Assembly (NCBI RefSeq): GCF_008727735.1
Contig: NZ_CP044227.1
Span: 2,853,796 to 2,917,795, forward strand
Direction: 5' to 3'
Source: Flintibacter sp. KGMB00164
GTDB lineage: Bacteria > Bacillota > Clostridia > Oscillospirales > Oscillospiraceae
DNA: 64,000 nt
Part shown: positions 7,276 through 16,635 of the stretch, piece by piece
How positions within the stretch are numbered: the first letter of the stretch is position 1
How the letters are laid out: each line of letters starts with the position of its first letter
Notes under the pieces: model-generated
Told to the model about the DNA's origin: nothing
Databases searched by the model: none
The model's input: the letters and a program-made list of their open reading frames with translations, nothing else
Position numbers and translations under genes: made by a program

Positions 7276-7686
7276 TTAGAAATACTGCTTGATGCCCTCG
7301 GGAGCCAGGTCGGGCTCGTCGCTGATGGTGATGGTGAACTTGATGTTGTGCTTCTCACCGAAGTTGTTCAGCCAAGCCAGGAACTCCTCGGTCTCGGCAT
7401 AGTTCTCGATGGGAACGATCTTGGTCAGGCTGTCGATAAAGACATGGGTAATGTCATAGTTACCGGCATACAGGCCGCTGACGAAGCCCTTCAGGGCGGT
7501 GTAATTGGCAATATCATACTGGCTGGCCTCTACCAGGCGGATCTGATAGTGAATGTCGAAGGTGAGCTTGTTGCCCTTCTCGATGCACACCACGTTGCCG
7601 TGCTCGCTGCCAACGGCCTCGTTGATCATGTCGATCATCTGCTTGGTCTTGCCGGTGCCCTTCTTACCCATGATAACTCGAATCAT
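7276..7686 (-). CDS. Small P-loop ATP-binding protein
   Basis: This 136-residue protein begins with a Walker A loop (MGKKGTGKTKQMIDMI) and has a Walker B-like strand (HVFIDSLTKI). It consists of little more than a nucleotide-binding core. The ATG at 7686 is preferred over an in-frame GTG at 7695 because AGGAG lies 8 bases upstream and overlaps that GTG. Monocistronic, with a strong terminator. I recognise it as a conserved clostridial hypothetical ATPase type, but its role is unknown. Confidence 0.75.
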   Translation of the reverse strand: MIRVIMGKKGTGKTKQMIDMINEAVGSEHGNVVCIEKGNKLTFDIHYQIRLVEASQYDIANYTALKGFVSGLYAGNYDITHVFIDSLTKIVPIENYAETEEFLAWLNNFGEKHNIKFTITISDEPDLAPEGIKQYF

Positions 7687-7819
7687 GTGAATCACTCCTT
7701 AATGGATGTTACGTGGGAAGCAGGTCCCTTACGTTACTATAACTTTAACATAAGAGGGGCCGGTTTTCAACCGCAAAGTTATGAATTTTTTTGGTAGAGC
7801 GGCGGTCAGCGCAGAGCAT

Positions 7820-7862
7820 AAATCCCGGCCTTTTCCGGAAAATCTGGAAAAGGCCGGGATTT
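7820..7862 (-). terminator. Hairpin at the 3' side of pgi
   Basis: A stem of about 17 bp (AAATCCCGGCCTTTTCC with GGAAAAGGCCGGGATTT) lies just after the pgi stop. The T run is weak on both strands, so termination strength is uncertain. Confidence 0.55.
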
Positions 7863-7887
7863 GTTTCATTTCGTCGGATTTAGCCGC

Positions 7888-9213
7888 TTACAGCCGTTCC
7901 TCCAGAGCCTTCTTCTGCTCCTCGTAGCCAGGCTTGCCCAGCAGAGCATACATGTTGACCTTGTAGGCCTCCACGCCGGGCTGGTTGAAGGGGTTGACCT
8001 CCAGCAGGTAGCCGGACAGGCCGCAGACATACTCGAAGAAGTAGATGAGGTAGCCGGCGGTCTTGGCGGACAGAGCGGGCATCTCAATGCGCACATTGGG
8101 CACGCCGCCGTCCACGTGGGCCAGGATGACCGCCCGCATGGCCTGCTCGGCCACGAAGGCCATGGACTTGCCGGACAGGAAGTTCAGGCCGTCCACGTTC
8201 TCGGGATCGTTGGGGATGATGAACTCGCCCTTGGGGGCAAACTGCACCACGGTCTCAAACATGAGCCGCTCGCCCTCCTGGATATACTGGCCCATGGAGT
8301 GCAGGTCGGCGGTAAACTCCACGCTGGCGGGGAACAGGCCCTTGCCCTCCTTGCCCTCGCTCTCGCCGTAGAGCTGCTTCCACCACTCGGAGAAGAACCG
8401 GAAGCAGGGCTCATAGCAGGCCAGCAGCTCCACCTTCTTACCGCCCTGGTACAGGGCGTGGCGGGCAGCGGCATACTGCCAGGCGGGGTTCTCAGCGCCG
8501 CCCACGGACAGGTCGTTCATGGCCTGGGCCGCGCCGCCCATGAGCTCGTCAATGTCGATACCGGCCACGGCGATGGGCAGCAGACCCACAGCGGTGAGCA
8601 CGGAGAAACGGCCGCCCACGTCGTCGGGCACCACGAACTCCTCGTAGCCCTCAGCGTCGGCCAGACCCTTCAGCGCGCCGCGGGCCTTATCGGTGGTGGC
8701 ATAGATGCGCTCCCGGGCGCCCTCCTTGCCGTACTTCTCCTCCAGCAGAGCCTTGAAGATACGGAAGGCCACAGCGGGCTCGGTGGTGGTACCGGACTTG
8801 GAGATGACGTTCACGGAGAAGTCCCGGTCGCCGATGAGGGCGATGGTCTCCAGCAGAGCGTCGGTGGACAGGCCGTTGCCGGCAAACAGGATGTCGGGGG
8901 TGTCCTTCTTCTTCAGATTATAGTTGGGAGAGGCCAGCAGGTCGATGACAGCACGGGCGCCCAGATAGGAGCCGCCGATGCCGATGACCACCAGCACCTG
9001 GGACTGCTGCTGAATCTTCTTGGCAGCGGCCTGGATGCGGGCGAACTCCTCCTTGTCGTAGTCCCGGGGCAGATACACCCAGCCGGTGAAGTCGCCGCCG
9101 GGGCCGTCATGGTTGGCCAGCATAGAGGCGGCCTTCTCCAGACCAGCCATGCGCTGGGTCAGGTAATCCTGGGGAATGAACCCCTCCAGTTTTGTCAAAT
9201 CTAAGTGAAGCAT
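7888..9213 (-). CDS. pgi: Glucose-6-phosphate isomerase
   Basis: This 441-residue cytosolic enzyme interconverts glucose-6-phosphate and fructose-6-phosphate in glycolysis and gluconeogenesis. Family signatures are [46 protein letters not shown] and the C-terminal [12 protein letters not shown] with the active-site lysine. The length fits the shorter Firmicutes type. The ATG at 9213 has AGGAGG 10 bases upstream; the longer frame lacks family sequence. A -10 TATACT with an upstream TGC (plus-strand 9259-9267) and a weak -35 precede it. Confidence 0.96.
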   Translation of the reverse strand: MLHLDLTKLEGFIPQDYLTQRMAGLEKAASMLANHDGPGGDFTGWVYLPRDYDKEEFARIQAAAKKIQQQSQVLVVIGIGGSYLGARAVIDLLASPNYNLKKKDTPDILFAGNGLSTDALLETIALIGDRDFSVNVISKSGTTTEPAVAFRIFKALLEEKYGKEGARERIYATTDKARGALKGLADAEGYEEFVVPDDVGGRFSVLTAVGLLPIAVAGIDIDELMGGAAQAMNDLSVGGAENPAWQYAAARHALYQGGKKVELLACYEPCFRFFSEWWKQLYGESEGKEGKGLFPASVEFTADLHSMGQYIQEGERLMFETVVQFAPKGEFIIPNDPENVDGLNFLSGKSMAFVAEQAMRAVILAHVDGGVPNVRIEMPALSAKTAGYLIYFFEYVCGLSGYLLEVNPFNQPGVEAYKVNMYALLGKPGYEEQKKALEERL

Positions 9214-9258
9214 ACTTGCAGGTCCTCCTTGAGAAGTGAAGTATAGGATGCTGGAATC

Positions 9259-9286
9259 AGTATAGCACAAAACGCCCCGTTTTCCA
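9259..9286 (-). promoter_or_regulatory. pgi promoter
   Basis: On the minus strand TGGAAA, a 16-base spacer and an extended TGC-TATACT lie about 45 bases before the pgi start. The -35 match is weak. Confidence 0.5.
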
Positions 9287-9355
9287 CCTGGAAAAAATCA
9301 ATGGAAATAAGGAAATTTTTCTCCCTCCTGCACAGAAAAAAATGCAAAATAACTC

Positions 9356-9384
9356 TTGACAAATGGCGGCATACAGGATAAAAT
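9356..9384 (+). promoter_or_regulatory. tRNA-Val promoter
   Basis: TTGACA (9356-9361), 17 bases, TAAAAT (9379-9384), ending 14 bases before the mature tRNA. Confidence 0.8.
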
Positions 9385-9398
9385 AGTCCATGCTGTTC

Positions 9399-9474
9399 GG
9401 ACGATTAGCTCAGCTGGTAGAGCATCCGCTTGACGTGCGGGAGGTCACAGGTTCAAGTCCTGTATCGTCCACCA
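9399..9474 (+). tRNA. tRNA-Val (GAC)
   Basis: A complete 76-base tRNA: acceptor GGACGAT pairs with ATCGTCC, the anticodon arm TCCGC-TTGACGT-GCGGG gives GAC, the T arm has GGTTCAAGTCC, and CCA is encoded. Confidence 0.95.
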
Positions 9475-9477
9475 GAT

Positions 9478-9510
9478 AAGCACGGAAACAACTTGTTTCC
9501 GTGCTTTTTT
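9478..9510 (+). terminator. Terminator of tRNA-Val
   Basis: AAGCACGGAAACA pairs with TGTTTCCGTGCTT and runs into T6. Confidence 0.85.
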
Positions 9511-9548
9511 GTTTTTCTTAGGATCTGCTTAAAAACCCCCGCTCTGCC

Positions 9549-9577
9549 TTGCAATCCCCCTCTGCCCCGGGTAAAAT
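9549..9577 (+). promoter_or_regulatory. Promoter of acyltransferase gene
   Basis: TTGCAA (9549-9554), 17-base spacer TCCCCCTCTGCCCCGGG, TAAAAT (9572-9577). The spacer has C-runs facing a GGG that touches the -10, as at several other promoters here. Confidence 0.6.
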
Positions 9578-9641
9578 AGGGACGAATATCCAGCGGCTGT
9601 ACCGGCACGGTCCACTCTGCTGGCAACGGGAGGAACCCACC

Positions 9642-10712
9642 ATGGATCATTGCTCCGACCTCACCAGGACGCCCGGCGCTCCAAACCAGGTCCGCATCCC
9701 CTATCTGGACGCCCTGCGCTGTCTGGCCATTCTTCTTGTCATCGCGCTGCACGTAACTGCCCCCATCATGGTCAGCCCCACCCTGTCTCAAACCAATACC
9801 TGGCTTGCCTGCATGGTGCTGGACCCGCTGGTGCGGGTGGGTGTGCCTTTATTTTTGATGATCAGCGGCTGCCTGATGCTGGACGATCCCCGCTCCAGAG
9901 AGATCACACCCTTTTACAAAAAACAGCTGCCTAAGCTGCTGATCCCTCTGGTGGTTTGGAATGGGATCTACTTTGCCGTGGCGGTCCTCACCGGCTCTCA
10001 GCCCCTCAGCCTGTCGGTCTTTCTGCAGCTTCTCCTGGGCCAGGGCGTGAAGTACCACATGTGGTACATCTACATGCTCCTTGGCATCTACCTGATCTGC
10101 CCCTTCCTGCGGCGGCTGATCGAGACCTGCACCCCCCGGCAGATTCTGCTTCTGTTCGGCATCATTCTGTTCTCCTCCACCCTCCGTCCCGCCCTCAATC
10201 AGATCCTCCCCTTCCAGGTGGTGCTGTTCGGCCCTATGCTGGAGGGACTGGTGGGGTATGTCCTGTTGGGCTGGCTGCTGGGGCGGCAGGAGCTGAGCCG
10301 CCAGACCCGGCTTTTGATCTATCTGGGCGGCGCGGCAGGATATGTCGTGCATTTAGTGGGGAATCTGCTTTACGCCTGCCCGGAACAGAGCTATCTCCCC
10401 TTTGAAAGCGGCTATGCCTTCCCCCACTATCTCATTGCCGCCGCCCTGTTCGTATGGGTGCGCACCTTCTTTTCCCGCCGCGCCCAGGTGCTGCGCCCGG
10501 TCCAAAAGCCCCTGCGCCTGTGCGCCCAAGTGGTCTTTGGTGTGTACTGGGTCCACCCTCTGGTGCTGGACGTCATCACCCATCTGCAGCCTGACGCTCT
10601 GCCCCTGGCTGCCGCTCTGGTTTTGCAGGGCGTGCTGACCACCCTGCTCTCCTTCCTGTTTGCCGCCTGCGTGTCCAGGATCCCCCTGCTGCGCCGCCTG
10701 CTCCAGGGATGA
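9642..10712 (+). CDS. Acyltransferase 3 family membrane protein
   Basis: This 356-residue integral membrane protein has about ten hydrophobic segments. The N-terminal segment YLDALRCLAILLVIALHV, with its histidine, is the hallmark of the acyltransferase 3 (OafA/YrhL-like) family, which moves acetyl or other acyl groups onto sugars or wall polymers. The acceptor is unknown. The ATG at 9642 follows GGGAGG by 9 bases. It has its own promoter and a terminator, so it is transcribed alone. A second, shorter family member lies at 49126-50199. Confidence 0.8.
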   Translation: MDHCSDLTRTPGAPNQVRIPYLDALRCLAILLVIALHVTAPIMVSPTLSQTNTWLACMVLDPLVRVGVPLFLMISGCLMLDDPRSREITPFYKKQLPKLLIPLVVWNGIYFAVAVLTGSQPLSLSVFLQLLLGQGVKYHMWYIYMLLGIYLICPFLRRLIETCTPRQILLLFGIILFSSTLRPALNQILPFQVVLFGPMLEGLVGYVLLGWLLGRQELSRQTRLLIYLGGAAGYVVHLVGNLLYACPEQSYLPFESGYAFPHYLIAAALFVWVRTFFSRRAQVLRPVQKPLRLCAQVVFGVYWVHPLVLDVITHLQPDALPLAAALVLQGVLTTLLSFLFAACVSRIPLLRRLLQG

Positions 10713-10731
10713 CCGCACAACTTTTTCATAC

Positions 10732-10767
10732 GCAAAAAAAGCATCCGCCGCATGGATGCTTTTTTGC
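10732..10767. terminator. Terminator between acyltransferase and mfd
   Basis: GCAAAAAAAGCATCC pairs with GGATGCTTTTTTGC; a T run follows on the plus strand. Confidence 0.8.
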
Positions 10768-10789
10768 TGCGCCTGCAGCGAAATTTCCC

Positions 10790-10819
10790 TTGTAACACCC
10801 CCTTTCTCTGGGGTAAAAT
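10790..10819 (+). promoter_or_regulatory. mfd promoter
   Basis: TTGTAA (10790-10795), 18-base spacer CACCCCCTTTCTCTGGGG, TAAAAT (10814-10819). The -10 context GGGTAAAATAGGG is the same as at the acyltransferase promoter. The leader is about 155 bases. Confidence 0.55.
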
Positions 10820-10978
10820 AGGGGTATCCCTTCAAAAAACCCCGCTTCGGCAGACGTTTGAGGTTCGTCTCCCCGGGCGAAAAATCGTACCACCCCCCGT
10901 CTCTGTCTGGAAACGGGGGCATTGGCGCGTCTATAACTTCCATATTATGGAATATAAGGTCACTAGGAGTGATTTGCT

Positions 10979-13900
10979 TTGAATATATTACGTTCTGTTT
11001 TACAAGACCTGCCGGAATTTCAGCAGCTGCTGGCCGCGTTGGACGGGGGACAGTCCCCGGCGGCGGTGTCCGGCCTGGGCGCGGTGCACCGGGCTCACTT
11101 TGCCGCCGCCCTGGGCGCGGCCTCGGAGCGGCCGGTGGTAGTGGTGTGCGCCGATGAAGGGGAGTGCGAGCGCATGGCCCGGGACCTGGCCTTCTTCACC
11201 GGCCAGAGTGTGCCGGTGCTCACCGCCCGGCAGTTTACCTTCCACAACGCCGCCACCGTCTCCCACCAGTGGGAACACCGCCGCTTGAAGCTGCTGTGGG
11301 CCCTCTCCCAGGGGGAGCTGCCCTGCCTGGTGGCCTCGGTGGAGGCCCTCCAGCAGCGCACCTTGCCTCCCGATGTCCTCAAACAGGCCACCCTGGAGCT
11401 GGCCACCGGCCAGCAGATTGATCTCAACGACCTGGCCGCCCGTCTCACTGCCGCCGGCTATACCCGCTGCCAGCAGGTGGAGGGACCCGGCCAGTTTGCC
11501 CTGCGGGGCGGCATCCTGGACGTGTTCTCCCCCGCCATGGACGCCCCGGTCCGGGCCGAGTTCTGGGGTGACGAGGTGGACGCCATGGGTTCCTTCGACC
11601 CGGCCACCCAGCGGCGCACGGAGAATCTGGACCGGGCCGTCCTGTTGCCCGGCGCGGAGACGCTGCCCCAGCTGGCCCCCGGCGGGCTGGGCGGCCTGCT
11701 GGCTCTGCTGGACAAACGCATCGCCAAGGCGGAGAAGGACGGCCACAAGGAGCTGAAAGCCACCCTGGAGGCCGACCGGGAGGCCCTGGAGCAGGGCCGC
11801 TCTCTCCCCGCGGTGGACCGCTACCTCCCCCTCATCTACCCCACCCTGGCCACCGCGGCCGACTATCTGCCGTTGGACGCCTGCGTCCTCTTCTCGGAGA
11901 GCAGCCGGGTAGCCGAGCGGGCCAAGACCTACCAGTGGCAGATGGAGGAGGACGTAAAGACTCTGCTGGAGCGTGGCGAGCTGGACGGCAGCTGCGGCGA
12001 CCTGTCCCGCTCCTTTGCCCAGCTCAATCAGGTGCTGGAGAACTGGCCGGTGGCCTATCTGGACTCCTTCACTCTCTCCACCTACCCCACGCCTCCCCGG
12101 TGTGTCCTGTCCCTGATGGCCAAGCAGCTCCCCTCCTTCGGAGCCAGCCTGGAAACGGCGGTGCAGGATTTAAGCCACTACCAGTCCGCTGGCTTTGGGG
12201 TGCTGGTGCTGGTGTCCTCGGAGCAGCGGGCGCTGAACCTCCAGACCCTCCTGCGGGAGCAGAAGGTGACCTCCGGAGTGGAGTTCTCCCCCAAGACCCT
12301 GCCCAAACCGGGACAGATCATGCTCACCGTGGGCGGCCTGTCCGGCGGCATGGAATATCCCGACCTGAAGCTGGCCGTCATCACCGAGGGCCAGGCAGCC
12401 CCCCAGAAGCGGCCCCGGCAGAAAAAAGAGACCACCAACCGCCAGAAGCTCAAGTCCTACGCCGACCTCTCCCCCGGCGACCTGGTGGTCCACGAGCACC
12501 ACGGCGTGGGCCGCTACGTGGGCATGGTGAAGATGCCCGCCGACGGCATTGAAAAGGACTATGTGAAGATCGCCTACGCCGGCTCCGACGTGCTCTACGT
12601 CCCCGCCACCCAGCTGGACCTCATCTCCAAGTATATCGGCGGCGGCGAGGACGCCCAGGAGACGAAAAAACTCTCCAAGCTGGGAGGCACTGACTGGGAA
12701 CGGGCCAAGACCCGGGCAAAAAAGGCGGTGCAGGACCTGGCCAAGGGGCTCATCGAGCTCTACGCCCAGCGCCAGCGCCAGCCCGGCTACGCCTTCTCCC
12801 CCGACTCCCCCTGGCAGCGGGAGTTTGAGGAGCAGTTTGAGTACACCGAGACGGAAGACCAGCTGCGGTGTATCCAGGAAATCAAAAAGGATATGGAGTC
12901 TCCCGTACCCATGGACCGGCTGCTGTGCGGCGACGTGGGCTACGGCAAGACCGAGGTGGCCTTCCGGGCCATGATGAAGTGCGTGCTGGACGGCAAGCAG
13001 GCGGCGGTGCTGGTGCCCACCACCGTGCTGGCCCGGCAGCACTACCTCAACGCCCTGCGCCGCTTCCAGAAGTACCCGGTAAACATCGACGTGGTTTCCC
13101 GCTTCCGCACCCCCACTCAGATGAAGGAGACGCTACGCAAGGTGGAAAACGGCGGGGTGGATATTTTGATCGGCACCCACCGTCTCTTTAACAAGGACGT
13201 AAAGTTTAAGGACCTGGGCCTGCTGGTGGTGGACGAGGAGCAGCGCTTCGGCGTGCAGCACAAGGAGAAGCTGAAGGAGACCTTCCGCCAGGTGGACGTC
13301 CTCACCCTCTCCGCCACCCCCATTCCCCGCACCCTGAACATGGCTATGTCGGGCATCCGGGACATGTCCACCCTGGAGGAGCCCCCCGCCGACCGCCTGC
13401 CGGTGCAGACCTACGTGCTGGAGCACAACTGGCCGGTGGTGGCCGACGCCATGCGCCGGGAGCTGGAGCGGGGCGGCCAGGTGTACTATCTCCACAACCG
13501 GGTGGAGACCATCGACCGCACCGCCGCGCGCATCCAGCAGATGCTGGGCGAGACGGCGGCGGTGGGCGTGGCCCACGGCAAGATGAGCCAGGAGGCCATT
13601 GACGACGTGATGAGCCGCATGACCGACGGGGAGCTCAACGTGCTGGTGTGCACCACCATCATTGAGACGGGCATTGACCTGCCCAACGCCAACACCCTCA
13701 TCATCGAGGACGCTGACCACCTGGGACTGGCCCAGCTCCACCAGCTCCGTGGCCGGGTGGGCCGCTCCAACCGTCGGGCCTATGCCTACCTCACCTACCG
13801 CCGGGGCAAAGTGCTCACCGAGGTGGCTGCCAAACGCCTGGCCGCCATCCGGGAGTTTGCCGAGTTCGGCTCCGGCTTCAAGATCGCCATGCGGGACTTG

Positions 13901-14473
13901 GAGATCCGGGGCGCGGGCAACGTGCTGGGTCCGGAGCAGAGCGGCTTTATGCTCTCCGTGGGCTACGATATGTATCTGAAGCTGCTGGAGGAGGCAGTCT
14001 TGACCGAGCAGGGACAGACGCCGCCCAAGCGCACTGAGTGCTCCGCCGACCTGAGCATTGCCGCCTCCATCCCCGACCGGTACGTCCCCTCCCCCGAGCA
14101 GCGCATGGACCTCTACCGCCGCATTGCCGCCATCCGGGACGAGAGCGAGGCCGACGATCTGGTGGATGAGCTCATCGACCGCTACGGCGAGCCGCCCCGC
14201 ACGGTGAACAACCTTATCTCGGTGGCCCTCCTCCGCGCCGCCGCCTCCCAGACCGGAGTCACCGACATCGCCCAGAAGAAGGGCCAGCTGGTCTTTACTC
14301 TGGACCAGTTCAATCTGGAGCAATTCTCCGCCCTGTGCGCCGACCCCAAATTCAAGGACCGGCTGCTCCTCATCCCCGGAGACGTACCCCGCTTTACCCT
14401 GCGCCTGCGCAGCGGCGATGAGCCTCTGCGCACCGCCCAGGCTCTCATCTCCGCCTTTTCTGCTCTGGGCTGA
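10979..14473 (+). CDS. mfd: Transcription-repair coupling factor
   Basis: This 1164-residue cytosolic protein displaces RNA polymerase stalled at DNA lesions and recruits nucleotide excision repair. In order it shows a UvrB-like N-terminal region, the RNA-polymerase-interacting CarD-like domain near residue 496 (PGDLVVHEHHGVGRYVGM), a superfamily 2 helicase with Walker A CGDVGYGKTE near 650 and motif II VVDEEQRFG near 751, then the TRG motif region (HQLRGRVGRSN) and a C-terminal regulatory domain. The start is TTG at 10979, with AGGAG 9 bases upstream. The length is normal. The PrsA-like gene follows behind its own promoter. Confidence 0.97.
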   Translation: MNILRSVLQDLPEFQQLLAALDGGQSPAAVSGLGAVHRAHFAAALGAASERPVVVVCADEGECERMARDLAFFTGQSVPVLTARQFTFHNAATVSHQWEHRRLKLLWALSQGELPCLVASVEALQQRTLPPDVLKQATLELATGQQIDLNDLAARLTAAGYTRCQQVEGPGQFALRGGILDVFSPAMDAPVRAEFWGDEVDAMGSFDPATQRRTENLDRAVLLPGAETLPQLAPGGLGGLLALLDKRIAKAEKDGHKELKATLEADREALEQGRSLPAVDRYLPLIYPTLATAADYLPLDACVLFSESSRVAERAKTYQWQMEEDVKTLLERGELDGSCGDLSRSFAQLNQVLENWPVAYLDSFTLSTYPTPPRCVLSLMAKQLPSFGASLETAVQDLSHYQSAGFGVLVLVSSEQRALNLQTLLREQKVTSGVEFSPKTLPKPGQIMLTVGGLSGGMEYPDLKLAVITEGQAAPQKRPRQKKETTNRQKLKSYADLSPGDLVVHEHHGVGRYVGMVKMPADGIEKDYVKIAYAGSDVLYVPATQLDLISKYIGGGEDAQETKKLSKLGGTDWERAKTRAKKAVQDLAKGLIELYAQRQRQPGYAFSPDSPWQREFEEQFEYTETEDQLRCIQEIKKDMESPVPMDRLLCGDVGYGKTEVAFRAMMKCVLDGKQAAVLVPTTVLARQHYLNALRRFQKYPVNIDVVSRFRTPTQMKETLRKVENGGVDILIGTHRLFNKDVKFKDLGLLVVDEEQRFGVQHKEKLKETFRQVDVLTLSATPIPRTLNMAMSGIRDMSTLEEPPADRLPVQTYVLEHNWPVVADAMRRELERGGQVYYLHNRVETIDRTAARIQQMLGETAAVGVAHGKMSQEAIDDVMSRMTDGELNVLVCTTIIETGIDLPNANTLIIEDADHLGLAQLHQLRGRVGRSNRRAYAYLTYRRGKVLTEVAAKRLAAIREFAEFGSGFKIAMRDLEIRGAGNVLGPEQSGFMLSVGYDMYLKLLEEAVLTEQGQTPPKRTECSADLSIAASIPDRYVPSPEQRMDLYRRIAAIRDESEADDLVDELIDRYGEPPRTVNNLISVALLRAAASQTGVTDIAQKKGQLVFTLDQFNLEQFSALCADPKFKDRLLLIPGDVPRFTLRLRSGDEPLRTAQALISAFSALG

Positions 14474-14481
14474 GACTTTGC

Positions 14482-14510
14482 TTGCCCTAATGCCCGGTTT
14501 GTGCTATGAT
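14482..14510 (+). promoter_or_regulatory. Promoter of PrsA-like gene
   Basis: TTGCCC (14482-14487), 17 bases, TATGAT (14505-14510), about 60 bases before the start codon. Confidence 0.6.
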
Positions 14511-14569
14511 GGTCTGACCCAAGCTTAATTTAGTCTGAAATTATCGTGAAATAAGAAAGGATCTGTACC

Positions 14570-15865
14570 ATGCCTACCTTGAAACGTCTGGGAGCCCTCT
14601 CCCTGTCTCTTGTTCTGGCCCTCACCGCCTTCACCGGCTGCGGTGCAAAGGGCGGCAGCTCCAGCAGCTCCAGCGACGGCAGCTCCTCCCAGGTCCAGGC
14701 CATGGACCTCTCCTCCGTCACCGACCCCTTCCTGTCCACCGCCGGTCTTTCCGGCGACACCGTGGTGGCCACGGTGGGTGACACGGAGATCACCGCCGAC
14801 AGCCTGCTCTACTGGCTGGCCGCCACCGTGGACGGCACCGCTCAGTACTACGCCATGATGGGCATGAGCGCCTCTGACCTGCCCTGGGACACCGAGATGG
14901 AGGACGGCTCCACCATGGCAGAGGGCTTTTTGAACAACGCCCTGCAGACCGCCGCTCTGTACGCTCTGGTCCCTGTCATCGCCCAGCAGGAGGGACTGTC
15001 TGTCTCTGACGAGTCCGCTCAGACCATCCAGCAGGCCATAGACAGCTTTGCCCAGCAGGCCGGGGGCGATGCCATGGTGGATCACATGCTCTGGTCCAGC
15101 GCCCTCACCCGGGACCTGTACACCCGCATGATGCAGGCCGGCGACCTGAACACCCAGCTGATGAACCGCTACTACGGCGATGGCGCTCCCGACGCCCCCA
15201 AGGATGAGGACATCCTTACCTACGTCTCCGACAACCTGCAGATCGCCTACAAGGCCAAGCACATTCTGCTCAAGACCGTGGACACCAGCAAGCCCATCAA
15301 GGACGCGGACGGCAAGGCCACCGGCGAGTACGAGCCGCTGGACGACGCCACCGTGGCCCAGAAGAAGGCCACTGCCGAGGACATTCTCGCCCAGCTCCAG
15401 GCCGCCAGCGACAAGGAGGCCCTGTTTGATGAGCTGATGAAGGAGTACAGCGAGGACACCGACTCCTCCGGCAACGTGAACAGCCCCGAGGGCTACGAGG
15501 CCAAGTCCGGCCAGATGGTAGCCGCCTTTGAGGAGGCCGCCCTGGCCCTCCAGCCCGGCGAGATCAGCGGCATTGTGGAGAGCACCTACGGCTATCACAT
15601 CATTCTCCGCCTGCCCATCCAGGCCGCCGACTACCGGGATCAGTACGTCTCCTATCTCATGAGCCAGCGGCAGCAGGGCTGGCTGGAGCAGTTCCCTGTG
15701 GAGACCAACGACGAGTACAAGAAGATCGATCCCGCCGCCTTCTACACCCAGCTCACCGCCCTGCGCACCGCGGTGCAGGCGGAGGTGACTGCCGCACAGG
15801 AGAAGAGCTCCGGGGATTCCAGCAGCTCCAGCGGTAGTTCCAGCGACAGCTCCAGTGCCTCTTAA
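14570..15865 (+). CDS. PrsA/SurA-like peptidylprolyl isomerase lipoprotein (parvulin type)
   Basis: This 431-residue lipoprotein has a signal peptide and lipobox TAFTGCG, followed by a serine-rich linker, a SurA-N-like helical region, and a parvulin domain from about residue 226 (YKAKHILLKTVD) to 345 (GYHIILRLP). It probably folds exported proteins on the outer face of the membrane. The parvulin domain is interrupted by an acidic insertion (DADGKATGEYEPLDD). The C-terminus is another serine-rich low-complexity tail, which is unusual for PrsA. It ends just before a terminator and repeat R2. Confidence 0.88.
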   Translation: MPTLKRLGALSLSLVLALTAFTGCGAKGGSSSSSSDGSSSQVQAMDLSSVTDPFLSTAGLSGDTVVATVGDTEITADSLLYWLAATVDGTAQYYAMMGMSASDLPWDTEMEDGSTMAEGFLNNALQTAALYALVPVIAQQEGLSVSDESAQTIQQAIDSFAQQAGGDAMVDHMLWSSALTRDLYTRMMQAGDLNTQLMNRYYGDGAPDAPKDEDILTYVSDNLQIAYKAKHILLKTVDTSKPIKDADGKATGEYEPLDDATVAQKKATAEDILAQLQAASDKEALFDELMKEYSEDTDSSGNVNSPEGYEAKSGQMVAAFEEAALALQPGEISGIVESTYGYHIILRLPIQAADYRDQYVSYLMSQRQQGWLEQFPVETNDEYKKIDPAAFYTQLTALRTAVQAEVTAAQEKSSGDSSSSSGSSSDSSSAS

Positions 15866-15886
15866 TCCTTCCTGAATATTTCTCTT

Positions 15887-15921
15887 GTGGGAGTGACGAA
15901 ACACGTCGCTCCCACTTTTTT
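15887..15921 (+). terminator. Terminator after the PrsA-like gene
   Basis: GTGGGAGTGACG pairs with CGTCGCTCCCAC and is followed by T6. It is the terminator part of the 3'-UTR module, here without the two upstream hairpins. Confidence 0.85.
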
Positions 15922-15927
15922 ATTTGG

Positions 15928-16532
15928 AGAGTTCCGCCCTGCGGGGCGGGTTCCTTTTTGTTTGCCCAAAAAGGAACCAAAAATGCCCTGGGGGTATGTC
16001 TCCGGCGAACGCCTCGCCAAAGGCGGGCGTTCACAGTCGCCATTCCCCCAGCCCCCCAATTGCGAGAGTGGGCCACTTTGGTTGATGCATAATTTCCGGC
16101 GGCCTAAGTTTTGACTGTGCATCCCTCTCTTCTCAGGCCTTAGGCCCTTTTGCCATCAAAATTTGCGGGCTGTTGCTTCTATCGCACGCCGCCTGGTGCC
16201 TGCCTTCCTGTTGGGTGCGGCGGTGGCTGGGCGGACCAGCTGCCACGGCTCTGCCAAGGTAGGCGGTGTCTGTACAGCGCGGACGCGTTCAAATTTCCAC
16301 CTCGCAGGCCCCAGTGGGCCGAGGCAAGAAGGACGCAAGGTCTTGTCTTCGGAGCCGCCGGACACAAGTACCAAGGAAACAAGAGGGCGTCCCCCGTAAC
16401 CGGGGGTCCAGGGGGGCGACGCCTATGAGCGCCCGCTGCGCGAAGGCGCTCATCGAAGGAGTCCCCATGGCGCATCTTTGGTTCCTTTCTGTGCGAGCAG
16501 AAAGGAACAATCGTCCCCTTCCCACAGGGCAA
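15928..16532. repeat. Large intergenic hairpin element, copy R2 (two arms)
   Basis: A full copy. The left arm begins CCGCCCTGCGGGGCGG and has the stem GTTCCTTTTTG/CCAAAAAGGAAC; the right arm has GTTCCTTTCT/AGAAAGGAAC and GATGAG-type stem ATGAGCGCC/GGCGCTCAT. The core carries GTGCGGCGGTGGCTGGGCGG and CAGCTGCCACGG. The left second stem is diverged to GAACGCC/GGCGTTC, still paired. No gene is supported here. Confidence 0.75.
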
Positions 16533-16635
16533 ACCTCCTTCTAAAACAGGAATAAATTTCCTTCTCTCCTTGATTCCCTAAAATATGGACAGGCCATGGT
16601 CTATACTGGCAGAACAAGGAAGGAGCGAGACAACC

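Noticed and set aside
7861..9204. 447-residue open frame opposite pgi
   Set aside because: It is wholly antisense to pgi, with a low-complexity Gly/Leu/His/Gln-rich translation typical of a shadow frame.
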